From Paenibacillus sp. FSL R7-0204 (GTDB lineage: Bacteria; Bacillota; Bacilli; Paenibacillales; Paenibacillaceae), in the NCBI RefSeq assembly GCF_038002225.1, contig NZ_JBBOCA010000001.1:806001-870000 (forward strand): a stretch of DNA of 64,000 nt, written 5' to 3'. The notes beneath the pieces were generated by a model that saw only the letters and a program-made list of their open reading frames with translations, was not told where the DNA came from and did not search any database. Position 1 is the first letter of the stretch. Each line of letters starts with the position of its first letter. Of this stretch, positions 1 through 8,166 are shown piece after piece. The position numbers were made by a program, and so were the translations under genes.

Positions 1-1557
1 GCGGCTATTACGCAGACACTGCAGATCACCCGTGAGGTTCCTCCGTACAGTATTTTGTCGCCAAAGCTTCCGAATGAGAGCATCATTAAACAGAACTTCC
101 TTGATGTGAGTATTCAGGCTGAAGGGGCTACAAGCATTGTAATTGGTAAAGAACCAATGATTAAAGGGGCGAAGGACATATTCCGTCTCGAATTAAAGGG
201 TCTGAAAAAAGGGAAGAATACAGTTAAATTCACCGTCACGACAGGCACGACGAAATCCAATGGAACGTTTGATGTGACCTACTCAGATGAGATCCTGCAA
301 GGAGCACAGCTGAAAACGACTCTTAACTCATCTGGCAAGCTGACAGCCTTCCAGAATGCAGTTAGTCTCGTTTTCCCAAAAGGAACAATGCTGCGGGATG
401 CAACGCCGACACCAGGGTCAAGTAATACCCGGCAAATCAATCTGTTCAATGAACAATATATCCTGCTTGGTATTGCTGATAAGCAAGATGGACGTACCGT
501 GAAGCAGTATAACCCGGTAGGTGAATTTGATGGAACGAGTTATCAGGACGGCAAGCTGGTTGAAGTTCCTGCCAGCGGCTTGGCTAGTGCTTATATGACC
601 CCAAAACTTCATTACGGATATGCTTCGAATTTGTATTGGATTGATCCGGGTTACTTTGTTTCGGCAACTTCCATTAATGATTATTCAACTGTGGTTGCTT
701 CCCATCCATATAAGAAGGGGAATGAATCCTTCCTCGGTCATATGGGCAGATGGATGGAGCCTACACAACAAGGAAAGATTACATTGAAATATGATCCGAC
801 AATCGTTAATGCAGCAACCTCTAACATCTCTGTTTGGAAGAATGTTGACGGTACCTGGTATAACATGGGCGGTGTAGTCAATACAGGCAGTAAGACGATT
901 ACGGCCACATTTGACGGTTTTGGTTATTACACAGTAATGAGCTTACGGTACAGTTACGATGATATTGTCTCCCACACCTACGCACGCAGCGAGTTGGAGA
1001 CTATTTTATCCCGAGGGATTATGAATGCGAAGGATGCTAATGAGTTTGGCGTATATGAGAATGTTACCCGTGGAGAGTTTGCTACTATGCTAGTCAAAAT
1101 TATGGGTATACAGCTTGATTACGAACCAAACAATCTGACATTCTCAGATGTGGTTAAGTATAGTGATTATCACTGGGATTACCGTTATATAGAAACAGCG
1201 GTCCGCAAAGGGATTATCCGCGGAACGGCACCAAGAATTTTCTCTCCTAACCGTACCTTATCCAGAGAGGATGCAGCGGTCATGATCGCCCGTGCAATGA
1301 GCTTGAAGCTTGGAAACAATGCCACCGATTTGGCGGCCCTGCAGAAGCTGTTTACGGATACGGGATCTATTGTGTCAGTTTACTCAGCACCTTCTATCCT
1401 TGCAGCCTACAAGGCTGGTGTGATTTCCGGAATTGAGAACAAGCTGGTGGCTGGGCAAAAGAAGGCAACATTCCGTTTCGATCCGCAAGCCAATTTTACG
1501 AGAGCGGATGCAGCAGTAATGGCACAGCGTATTATGGCTAAGATGAAGAGGTTGTAG
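1..1557 (+). CDS. C-terminal part of an SLH-domain surface protein (5' end outside window)
   Basis: The frame is open from base 1, so the gene starts upstream; the TTG at 55 is only an internal codon. The visible 518 residues hold an N-terminal part of beta-rich, Ig-like character that I cannot name, then three S-layer homology repeats in about the last 200 residues (hallmarks GEFATMLVKIMG, REDAAVMIARAM, RADAAVMAQRIM). SLH repeats bind pyruvylated secondary cell-wall polymer, so the protein is expected on the cell surface with its long N-terminal part outward. A terminator follows at once. The SLH call is secure; what the rest does is unknown. Confidence 0.85.
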   Translation, partial: AAITQTLQITREVPPYSILSPKLPNESIIKQNFLDVSIQAEGATSIVIGKEPMIKGAKDIFRLELKGLKKGKNTVKFTVTTGTTKSNGTFDVTYSDEILQGAQLKTTLNSSGKLTAFQNAVSLVFPKGTMLRDATPTPGSSNTRQINLFNEQYILLGIADKQDGRTVKQYNPVGEFDGTSYQDGKLVEVPASGLASAYMTPKLHYGYASNLYWIDPGYFVSATSINDYSTVVASHPYKKGNESFLGHMGRWMEPTQQGKITLKYDPTIVNAATSNISVWKNVDGTWYNMGGVVNTGSKTITATFDGFGYYTVMSLRYSYDDIVSHTYARSELETILSRGIMNAKDANEFGVYENVTRGEFATMLVKIMGIQLDYEPNNLTFSDVVKYSDYHWDYRYIETAVRKGIIRGTAPRIFSPNRTLSREDAAVMIARAMSLKLGNNATDLAALQKLFTDTGSIVSVYSAPSILAAYKAGVISGIENKLVAGQKKATFRFDPQANFTRADAAVMAQRIMAKMKRL

Positions 1558-1584
1558 AAATAAATGTATATATGAAGTGAAAAT

Positions 1585-1626
1585 AAGCCTCTGACTCCCT
1601 GTTTACGGGAAAGAGGCTTCTCTTTT
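1585..1626 (+). terminator. Rho-independent terminator after the SLH gene
   Basis: Arms AAGCCTCT and AGAGGCTT with an inner TCCC/GGGA pair, followed by a T-rich tail (CTCTTTT). It lies 28 bases after the stop. Confidence 0.75.
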
Positions 1627-1647
1627 ACATTTTCCATATACAAATCT

Positions 1648-1676
1648 TTGAATTGTGTGGTACTTTGCGTTACAAT
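1648..1676 (+). promoter_or_regulatory. Sigma-A-type promoter of the 1730 gene
   Basis: -35 TTGAAT (1648-1653), 17-base spacer, -10 TACAAT (1671-1676). The ribosome site AAGGAGA and the ATG follow about 40 bases downstream. Confidence 0.6.
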
Positions 1677-1729
1677 GACCTAAGAAGCTGTAAGCACAAA
1701 CATTTAATGCAAGAAGGAGAAAGCTATCG

Positions 1730-2071
1730 ATGAAACCGATTTTATCAAAAGCACAATTGGATTACACGAAAGCAAAGAATATGTTTGAGAATAGAGCAAA
1801 GGTTATGGAGAAGGAAATTGCAGCGAAGCGGGCACTGCAGGAGATCACTCAGGAAGTAATGGAAGAGCTTGTACAAGCAACTGGCTTCCATGATGCTTAT
1901 AATGAACTGGTTATTGCTGAGAATGCTTTGATTGAATGGTCTCATAGCACAATCAAGCATGAGAAGAGCTACCGCGAGAACCGTGCAGCGATCGATGCCA
2001 TGTACGAGAATGTTAATGCAAGTCCTGAGAAGCGCCAGGAATTGATACAGCTATCGATGAAGATACGATAG
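1730..2071 (+). CDS. Small helical cytoplasmic protein of unknown function
   Basis: 113 residues starting at ATG 1730 behind AAGGAGA. There is no signal peptide or membrane segment. The sequence is charged and almost wholly predicted helical, rich in Lys, Glu and Ala. Its general look (helical, about 110-115 residues) is reminiscent of YlbF/YmcA-type proteins, but I see no diagnostic motif and do not assign it. It has its own promoter and terminator, so it is monocistronic, sitting between two surface-protein genes. Confidence 0.7.
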   Translation: MKPILSKAQLDYTKAKNMFENRAKVMEKEIAAKRALQEITQEVMEELVQATGFHDAYNELVIAENALIEWSHSTIKHEKSYRENRAAIDAMYENVNASPEKRQELIQLSMKIR

Positions 2072-2094
2072 TCCCGGATATACTAAGTTAAAGG

Positions 2095-2128
2095 AAAGGC
2101 TGCTGAGGTTAACTCAGCAGCCTTTCTT
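2095..2128 (+). terminator. Rho-independent terminator
   Basis: A perfect 13-bp stem (AAAGGCTGCTGAG / CTCAGCAGCCTTT) with loop GTTAA, followed by CTTTA. Confidence 0.85.
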
Positions 2129-2263
2129 TATGTAAATCATTATCCGTGAACGTGTTAACTCTGTTGTAATGTGGGTATATACTTATTAGCTCGAATGCTG
2201 ATCAACAAATATCATCGCTTTTAATATGTAATAATTGCTTATAAACTTAACAAATATTGTTTA

Positions 2264-2293
2264 ATGACGTTCGGATTGCCTCTATGCTATACT
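2264..2293 (+). promoter_or_regulatory. Distal promoter of the S-layer gene
   Basis: -35 ATGACG (2264-2269), 18-base spacer, extended -10 TGCTATACT (hexamer 2288-2293). Assigned by eye. Confidence 0.45.
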
Positions 2294-2508
2294 GATTCCC
2301 GTAGCCACCCAACATTAACAATAGTTAGTAGAACATACATATTGTATCTTCTAGAGTTTAGGGGCAGGGATACAGCAGGGCAGAAAAAGTTTTTTTAACC
2401 AAAGCGCAACTTTTTTGAAACTACTGCGTTTAAGGTGTAGAGTCACTTGCACAAGGCAATTGCGGAATGCCCTGAAGGCACTGCCCATTGCTAAATGGAA
2501 AAATTAGC

Positions 2509-2537
2509 TTTACGTGACTAGAGGCACATTGTATAAT
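2509..2537 (+). promoter_or_regulatory. Proximal promoter of the S-layer gene
   Basis: -35 TTTACG (2509-2514), 17-base spacer, perfect -10 TATAAT (2532-2537). It would give a leader of about 115 bases to the upstream start or 190 bases to the downstream start. Confidence 0.55.
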
Positions 2538-2733
2538 ACTTAGGTAGAATTAGGAATCTAGTATTACTATGCCTTGAAGCTGTTTACAAGTTTCTGTGAT
2601 ACCCGTCACAGACATTATTTATACTTAATCTGCTCAACTCGGGAAAGGGGGTGCTCGACAAATGAGTGATATGAGCTACACAACTAAAGAAAAATCCCAG
2701 TTTATGAATGTCCAAGGAGGAGAAAAAAAGGTT

Positions 2734-5433
2734 ATGAAGAAAATTTTATCCGTAGCATTATCTACAGCAATGGCATTCTCGATGTTTGCCTCTGTAGCGT
2801 TTGGTGAAACAGCAAAGGTAACTCCACAACAAGCATTTGATGCTTTGGCAGCAAAAGGCGTTGTTAATGGGTTCCCTGATGGTAAGGCTCATCTTGAAAA
2901 AGATCTGACTCGCGGTGAATTTGCTAAGATCGTTACTAAATTGTTCGGTCTTACTGAAGTAACTGGCAAACTGTCTTACAAAGACAAAGGTTACACAGCT
3001 AATAACTGGACTGTTCCTTACGTAGAAGCTGTTACAGCTGCAGGCTTGATGCAAGGTCAAGATACAGTTAAAGGACTCTTCAACTACAACGGTAAAGTAA
3101 CAGTTGAAGAAGTTGCTAAAGTATTGGCAATCGCTCTTAAGCTGGACCAACCAACTACAACTGACAACGGTGCATCTGTATGGGCTAAAGGCTATGCTCA
3201 AGCAGTAATCAACGCTGGTCTAGTTGCTCAGAATACCAACTTCAAAGCTAATGCTACTCGCTCTTTGGTAGTTGAAACAGCTTACTATGCTGAACAAATC
3301 GGTAAGGTTCCTACCTTGACTGTAGCTTCTGCTGAAGCAGTAAGCCCAACTCAAGTAGTTGTTACCTTCTCTGATAAGACAACTGCAAACGTTGAGTTGA
3401 CAACTGCCCTGGTAGAAGGCGTTGAACAAACAATCAACTTCAAACACCTTGAAAAGGACTACACTGCAAAAGTAACTCTGCAGGCGCCTAAGGTAGTAGC
3501 TGTTGAAGCTCCAAACTCCAAGCAATTGGTTGTTAAATTCAACCGTGCTATCAGCACTGATTCCTTGATCTCTGAAGATAAGGTTATCGCTGACACAATC
3601 AAAGTGGTTACCGTAACTGGAACTAATAACGTTACTGTTGCAGGTGCTCATGCTACTGTGAATGCTGGCGGAAATGAAGCAACTATCACTTTCCCAAGCA
3701 CTGAGTTCATGAAGGGTCAGTACTCCGTTGTAGTTACTGATGCAGTTAAGACTTCTACAGGAACTGCTTTCGCTACTTACACTACGCTGTTGAATGTTGC
3801 TGACACTACCGCTCCTACAGTTGTTAGTGCAACAGCAGTAGCTAAGACTAATACTAATACTGTAACTGTAAAAGTAAGCGAGCCAGTGAAAAAAGCTGGA
3901 ATTATCGCTTATGTAAACGGTGCGGCTGCATCTGCTACTGTATCTGATGATACTTATGACACGATTACACTCACTACTGGCGCTGCTCTGAACAGTGGTT
4001 CCAGCTATGATGTATCCCTGTTGAACGTATCTGACTTTGCAGGAAACGTTGCTAACCCTAACCCGATCAAAACTACTGTTGCTGTAACTTCTGATACAGC
4101 GGCTCCAAGTATCGCTAAGATTGTCAATGTAAGTGACAAGTACTTCGATATCACTTTCAACAAAAAAGTTAACTATCAGTCCTTTGTTGCTAATGTTCGC
4201 TTGTTGAATGTATATGGTGAAAGCCAAGGTACATTGTCTGTGGTCACAACTAAAGACAGCGACACAATTAGACTGCGAGTTCCTGCAGGCTTCAAGGTTC
4301 CTGATACTGCTGCATTCACTGGAAACCTGGTATTCGGTGCATCCGTTAAGGATACACTTGGTAACACTCTGGGAACTGCACTGACTCAGCCAGTAACAAT
4401 CACTAAGGACACAGTTGCTCCAACAGTTGTAAGTGCTGTTTACGGCAGCAAGGGTCTGGTTGTTACCTTCTCTGAGAATATCCTTTCTCTGTCCGGTGCT
4501 CCAACATTGATCAATGAATCCACTGGTCAGTTGGTAAATGCAAACTTTGGATCTCCAGCAATTGATGGCGCGAAAGTAACGTATCCTAACGTAACTGCTT
4601 TGAGCGGAAGCTACACACTTCGTCTGCCAGCTTCATTCGTTGTTGATGATTCCCTCACTGGAAACAAATCTGCAGCGACTACAGTTACTGTAACTGCTGC
4701 TGCTGCTTCGACAACTGATACGGAGAGACCTGTTGTAACTAATGTTCGTTACAATGAAAATGTAGTTAACGGAAAGAAAGAAAGTGTTACCATTGTTGTA
4801 TATGCTCAGGATAACAAAGGCTTGAATGTTGCCAGCCTTCGCGACCTTAACAGCTACACATTGGATGGAAAGGCTCTGCCAAACACTGCCTACTCTTTCA
4901 TCACCAAGACAACTGGTGACAATTCTTCTGCACCACTGTCAGCAGAACTTACAATCACTATTCCTAGCTCGTCGATCACTGAGTCTAAGACTTATAACTT
5001 CGTAGCTTCCGGTATCGTGGATACTGCAGGAAATGGAATTGTTGCATTCCCTCAAAACATGAGCCTGACTGATGGAGTTGCACCTACACTGACTGGAGCC
5101 ACTGTTTCCACTGGTGATACTCAAGTTCTGGTGTTGAGCTTCTCTGAAAAACTGGAAAGTGCAACTGTTCAGAAGGAAGACTTCGAATTCTATATCAATG
5201 GCACTGCAACAACTGCCCAAGATTCCCTGTACACTGCAAACACTGTAAATGCTGGTGCAGGTAACGATTCCGGTAAATACTATGTAACGTTCACTGTGAA
5301 GGCAACTGGTAAGCTTCTTGACCTTAACGCTAACAACATCAACACAATTAAGGTTAAAGTTAATACCACTTCTAACATCACAGATACTTCCAACAACGTT
5401 ATCGTTACTGGAACAGAAGTTGACGCTAAGTAA
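2734..5433 (+). CDS. S-layer-type protein: SLH domains plus Ig-like (SbsA/Big_5) domains
   Basis: 899 residues from ATG 2734. Residues 1-24 are a signal peptide ending SVAFG before ETAKV. Two to three SLH-type repeats follow over about residues 25-200 (LTRGEFAKIVTKLFGL is clear), then several tandem Ig-like domains of SbsA/Big_5 character with the recurring pattern PxVVSA...VTFSE. SLH-first and Ig-later is the usual S-layer layout: cell-wall polymer binding at the N-terminus, lattice or exposed part after it. Codon use is strongly biased (GTT, ACT, AAC), as expected for an abundant protein. An in-frame ATG at 2662, with its own AAAGGGG site, would add 24 residues ahead of the signal peptide; ATG 2734 is preferred because the signal peptide starts there and AAGGAGG lies 13 bases upstream. 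Confidence 0.88.
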   Translation: MKKILSVALSTAMAFSMFASVAFGETAKVTPQQAFDALAAKGVVNGFPDGKAHLEKDLTRGEFAKIVTKLFGLTEVTGKLSYKDKGYTANNWTVPYVEAVTAAGLMQGQDTVKGLFNYNGKVTVEEVAKVLAIALKLDQPTTTDNGASVWAKGYAQAVINAGLVAQNTNFKANATRSLVVETAYYAEQIGKVPTLTVASAEAVSPTQVVVTFSDKTTANVELTTALVEGVEQTINFKHLEKDYTAKVTLQAPKVVAVEAPNSKQLVVKFNRAISTDSLISEDKVIADTIKVVTVTGTNNVTVAGAHATVNAGGNEATITFPSTEFMKGQYSVVVTDAVKTSTGTAFATYTTLLNVADTTAPTVVSATAVAKTNTNTVTVKVSEPVKKAGIIAYVNGAAASATVSDDTYDTITLTTGAALNSGSSYDVSLLNVSDFAGNVANPNPIKTTVAVTSDTAAPSIAKIVNVSDKYFDITFNKKVNYQSFVANVRLLNVYGESQGTLSVVTTKDSDTIRLRVPAGFKVPDTAAFTGNLVFGASVKDTLGNTLGTALTQPVTITKDTVAPTVVSAVYGSKGLVVTFSENILSLSGAPTLINESTGQLVNANFGSPAIDGAKVTYPNVTALSGSYTLRLPASFVVDDSLTGNKSAATTVTVTAAAASTTDTERPVVTNVRYNENVVNGKKESVTIVVYAQDNKGLNVASLRDLNSYTLDGKALPNTAYSFITKTTGDNSSAPLSAELTITIPSSSITESKTYNFVASGIVDTAGNGIVAFPQNMSLTDGVAPTLTGATVSTGDTQVLVLSFSEKLESATVQKEDFEFYINGTATTAQDSLYTANTVNAGAGNDSGKYYVTFTVKATGKLLDLNANNINTIKVKVNTTSNITDTSNNVIVTGTEVDAK

Positions 5434-5452
5434 TCTCCGATTACTGCAGTTC

Positions 5453-5486
5453 AAGAATAGCCTCTTCGGAGGCTATTCTTTTTTTA
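5453..5486 (+). terminator. Strong terminator after the S-layer gene
   Basis: 12-bp perfect stem AAGAATAGCCTC / GAGGCTATTCTT closed by a TTCG tetraloop, then a T tract. Confidence 0.92.
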
Positions 5487-5520
5487 TAGCCATTTATCCC
5501 ACCATAAGGAGGAATCACAT

Positions 5521-6090
5521 TTGAAGACCGCTTGGAAAGTTACGATGTCAGCAGTACTGCTGGCGGGTGGCCTGTGGGCAGGCTCCATGCTTAACTTAAG
5601 GGCTGAAGGCGCCGGTGTCGGATCACAGCCAGGAACGGCAGAGGACCCGGTGGTGACTAAGAGCTATGTGGACCAACAAATTCAGAAGGCTTTACAGGGT
5701 GGGGCAATAAGTCCACCTACTCAGGCTCCTGTCGCTACAGCAACTAATGCACCGGCTGCAACTACAGCTCCTACCAAAGCGCCGGCTTCCGGTTCGGGCA
5801 ATACAGGCAATACTGGCAATGCCAGTGAAATTGTTGATGTGAAGCCTGGACAGACCCTTATTGCTGGAGCAGGTGCAGAATTCATTGTTCGTGCCGGCAA
5901 AGCGGTTATTTATTCCCAGGATGCTAATGGGGTAGCTGACTTGACGGATGGTATCGATTTGGCGAATGGTGTCGCTGCGCCTACGAATCATCTGTTATCT
6001 TTCCCGCGGGATGGCCGTGGGATCGCTGTACAGGACGGTCAGACGATGAAAATCGTTGTTATGGTCCGTGGTGCATATACTCTGAAATAA
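5521..6090 (+). CDS. Small secreted protein with Pro/Thr-rich linker, function unknown
   Basis: 189 residues starting at TTG 5521, behind AAGGAGG with a 7-8 base gap. A signal-like hydrophobic segment (SAVLLAGGLWAGSMLNL) is followed by a short charged part, a low-complexity Ala/Thr/Pro/Gly linker (about residues 65-100) and a compact C-terminal domain of about 85 residues starting EIVDVKPGQTLIAGAG. I do not recognise that domain. It lies directly behind the S-layer gene but past a strong terminator, so it would need its own promoter or read-through. Extracytoplasmic location is an inference from the signal segment. Confidence 0.75.
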   Translation: MKTAWKVTMSAVLLAGGLWAGSMLNLRAEGAGVGSQPGTAEDPVVTKSYVDQQIQKALQGGAISPPTQAPVATATNAPAATTAPTKAPASGSGNTGNTGNASEIVDVKPGQTLIAGAGAEFIVRAGKAVIYSQDANGVADLTDGIDLANGVAAPTNHLLSFPRDGRGIAVQDGQTMKIVVMVRGAYTLK

Positions 6091-6280
6091 ACTACAATTC
6101 GTGTTAAAGATCACTTCAATCGACATTTTTCTTTCTATATAAAGAATGCCCTATATTGGACTTCAATATACCCCGGAACTCATTCCCACAGCTGACAAAC
6201 ATTGAGCCGACTTAGGCCTTTGGAATTCGTACACAATACCACCTGTAATCTTAAAAAAAATTCGCAGGAGGTGCTGTAAC

Positions 6281-6553
6281 ATGGCACGTACAAATCGCAC
6301 TGTGGTACCAGAGAGCCGGGCAATGCTGAAACAAATGCAATATGAAATTGCTTCTGAATTCGGATTATATGGAGCTTCGTACGGCGGTGGAATGGATACG
6401 GAGTTTGCTTCTGAGCTGGGGACGATTGGCGGAGCAAGCGTTTCTGGAGGAACTCCATATCTGGGACATTTAAGCTCCAGAGATAATGGATCTGTTGGCG
6501 GGGAAATCACAAAGAGGTTGATCAAACAGGCAGAGCAGTCTCTTTTCGCATAA
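6281..6553 (+). CDS. Alpha/beta-type small acid-soluble spore protein with an internal insertion
   Basis: 90 residues, ATG 6281 behind CAGGAGGTG. Alpha/beta SASPs coat DNA in the dormant spore, protect it from UV and heat, and are degraded by the GPR protease at germination. Both family signatures are present: YEIASEFG (21-28), containing the GPR cleavage site E-I, and NGSVGGEITKRLI (69-81). These two blocks are normally about 12 residues apart; here about 40 residues separate them because of a Gly/Ser-rich insert. The insert carries a second GPR-like site, TEFASELG (40-47), resembling the TEFASE site of gamma-type SASPs. Forespore sigma-G expression is expected, but I could not place a convincing sigma-G promoter. 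Confidence 0.9.
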   Translation: MARTNRTVVPESRAMLKQMQYEIASEFGLYGASYGGGMDTEFASELGTIGGASVSGGTPYLGHLSSRDNGSVGGEITKRLIKQAEQSLFA

Positions 6554-6563
6554 CTGGCTTCAA

Positions 6564-6592
6564 TTGACAGCACCCGGTAAATAAGATAATAT
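6564..6592 (+). promoter_or_regulatory. Promoter-like site ahead of metK
   Basis: Perfect -35 TTGACA (6564-6569) with a -10 such as TAATAT (6587-6592, 17-base spacer) or GATAAT (15-base spacer). Its transcript would run into the hairpin at 6614-6644 before reaching metK. Confidence 0.5.
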
Positions 6593-6613
6593 GACCTTTG
6601 AGGAAGGCCGTAG

Positions 6614-6644
6614 ACCTTTTCCATTCGGAAAAGGTTCATTTTTT
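6614..6644 (+). terminator. Terminator-like hairpin in the SASP-metK gap
   Basis: Arms ACCTTTTCC / GGAAAAGGT with loop ATTC, then TCATTTTTT. It ends SASP transcripts and may also attenuate transcripts from the promoter at 6564. Confidence 0.75.
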
Positions 6645-6648
6645 GAAT

Positions 6649-6698
6649 AAAACAGGCATTGGCCATTATTATTCTACTACTTATATTTGGCCTGTTTT
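6649..6698 (+). other. Inverted repeat in the metK leader
   Basis: AAAACAGGC (6649-6657) can pair with GCCTGTTTT (6690-6698), a 9-bp stem ending in T residues just before the metK ribosome sites. It could act as a second terminator-like structure. There is no recognisable SAM riboswitch core. Confidence 0.4.
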
Positions 6699-6756
6699 CT
6701 ACTAGGGAGCCCCCTTGAATACAGTGTCAGATCAACAATATGGGAGGTTGTTGTAT

Positions 6757-7959
6757 ATGTCGATCAAAGGGCGTCATCTGTTTACTTCTGAATCCGTAAC
6801 GGAGGGACACCCCGATAAAATCTGTGATCAGATATCCGACGCGGTACTAGATGCATTTCTTGCTAACGATCCTAATGCCCGTGTAGCTTGTGAGGTAGCT
6901 GTAGCAACAGGTCTCGTGCTTGTCATCGGGGAAATTAGCACCAAGTCTGAATATGTGGATATTCCGGCCATCGTACGTAATACTATTAAGGAAATTGGTT
7001 ATACCCGCGCGAAGTTTGGTTTTGACTATAATACTTGTGCTGTTCTTAGCTCGTTGAACGAGCAATCGGCAGATATTGCCCAAGGTGTAAATGCTGCTCT
7101 TGAGCACCGTGATCCTGCATCATTAGCTGAAGAGACTGCTAACATTGGTGCCGGTGACCAAGGTCTGATGTTCGGGTTCGCTACGAATGAGACGCCTGAG
7201 CTCATGCCTCTTCCGATTGCCCTGTCCCACCGGATTGCCCGTCGTCTGGCGGAAGTCCGTAAAGATGGAACTTTGAAATATCTGCGTCCGGATGGCAAAA
7301 CCCAGGTTACGATTGAGTACCAGGGCGACAAGCCATTGCGTGTGGACACGATCGTTGTATCTACCCAGCATGCAGAAGAAATCACCCTTGAACAAATTCA
7401 GGCAGACATCAAAGAGCATGTCATTCTTCCGGTTGTTCCAGCTGAACTATTGGATGAAGCCACTAAATATTTCATTAATCCTACTGGGCGTTTTGTTATT
7501 GGTGGTCCTCAGGGAGATGCCGGTCTGACTGGACGTAAGATTATTGTGGATACATATGGCGGTTATGCCCGTCATGGCGGCGGAGCCTTCTCCGGTAAAG
7601 ATCCGACCAAAGTGGACCGTTCTGCAGCCTATGCTGCCCGTTATGTAGCGAAGAATCTGGTCGCTGCCGGCCTTGCTGACAAGTGCGAGATTCAATTGGC
7701 GTATGCTATCGGTGTTGCAAACCCTGTATCGATCAATGTAGATACATATGGAACGGGGAAGATTAGTGAGGAGAAGCTGGTTCAGCTGATCAGCGATAAC
7801 TTTGATCTTCGTCCGGCAGGAATCATCTCGATGCTGGATCTGCGTAAGCCTATCTATAGACAGACAGCAGCTTATGGACATTTTGGCCGTACTGATGTGG
7901 ACCTTCCTTGGGAACGCGTGGATAAGGCGGATTTGCTAAAAGCCCAGTCCGGAATCTAA
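6757..7959 (+). CDS. metK: S-adenosylmethionine synthetase
   Basis: 400 residues. It makes S-adenosylmethionine from methionine and ATP in the cytoplasm, a homotetrameric enzyme needing Mg and K. Family signatures are the start [20 protein letters not shown], the ATP-binding [12 protein letters not shown] and the P-loop-like [19 protein letters not shown]. Length matches the usual 395-400. The chosen start is ATG 6757 with GGGAGG 9 bases ahead; an upstream in-frame TTG (6715) would add 14 non-conserved residues. A terminator follows, so it is monocistronic. Confidence 0.98.
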   Translation: MSIKGRHLFTSESVTEGHPDKICDQISDAVLDAFLANDPNARVACEVAVATGLVLVIGEISTKSEYVDIPAIVRNTIKEIGYTRAKFGFDYNTCAVLSSLNEQSADIAQGVNAALEHRDPASLAEETANIGAGDQGLMFGFATNETPELMPLPIALSHRIARRLAEVRKDGTLKYLRPDGKTQVTIEYQGDKPLRVDTIVVSTQHAEEITLEQIQADIKEHVILPVVPAELLDEATKYFINPTGRFVIGGPQGDAGLTGRKIIVDTYGGYARHGGGAFSGKDPTKVDRSAAYAARYVAKNLVAAGLADKCEIQLAYAIGVANPVSINVDTYGTGKISEEKLVQLISDNFDLRPAGIISMLDLRKPIYRQTAAYGHFGRTDVDLPWERVDKADLLKAQSGI

Positions 7960-8002
7960 GAGTTAATTAAGCGAATAGAGCTTGCTTAATACCATCAAAG
8001 TT

Positions 8003-8049
8003 AGCCCAAACAGCACCCTCTTCATGAGGGTGCTGTTTGGGCTTTTTTT
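8003..8049 (+). terminator. Terminator after metK
   Basis: A perfect 18-bp stem (AGCCCAAACAGCACCCTC at 8003-8020, complement at 8026-8043) with loop TTCAT, then seven Ts. Confidence 0.95.
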
Positions 8050-8166
8050 GTGAAAAGAGCAAGCGCATGTGCCTTCAGCCGTCATCTTCTAAACTTTGGA
8101 AGCCCTTTAGCCGAATATAACAGTATACAAGAAACGCTCGAGGGGCTGAAGGGAGCATTATCAAGA

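Larger units (their letters stand above)
2126..2661 (+). other. Long S-layer gene leader and promoter region, no gene
   Basis: About 535 AT-rich bases without a convincing gene. It carries at least two promoter-like sites (2264-2293 and 2509-2537) and some short inverted repeats near 2455-2500. Long leaders with tandem promoters are known for S-layer and cell-wall protein genes of Bacillus and Brevibacillus. Confidence 0.6.

Noticed and set aside
3220..4227. 335-codon reverse-strand open frame inside the S-layer gene
   Set aside because: A shadow frame with Cys/Ser-rich nonsense composition and no ribosome site.
8050..8166. GTG start adding 39 residues to the SLH/SwmB protein
   Set aside because: It lies in the metK terminator T tract; the signal peptide starts at ATG 8167.
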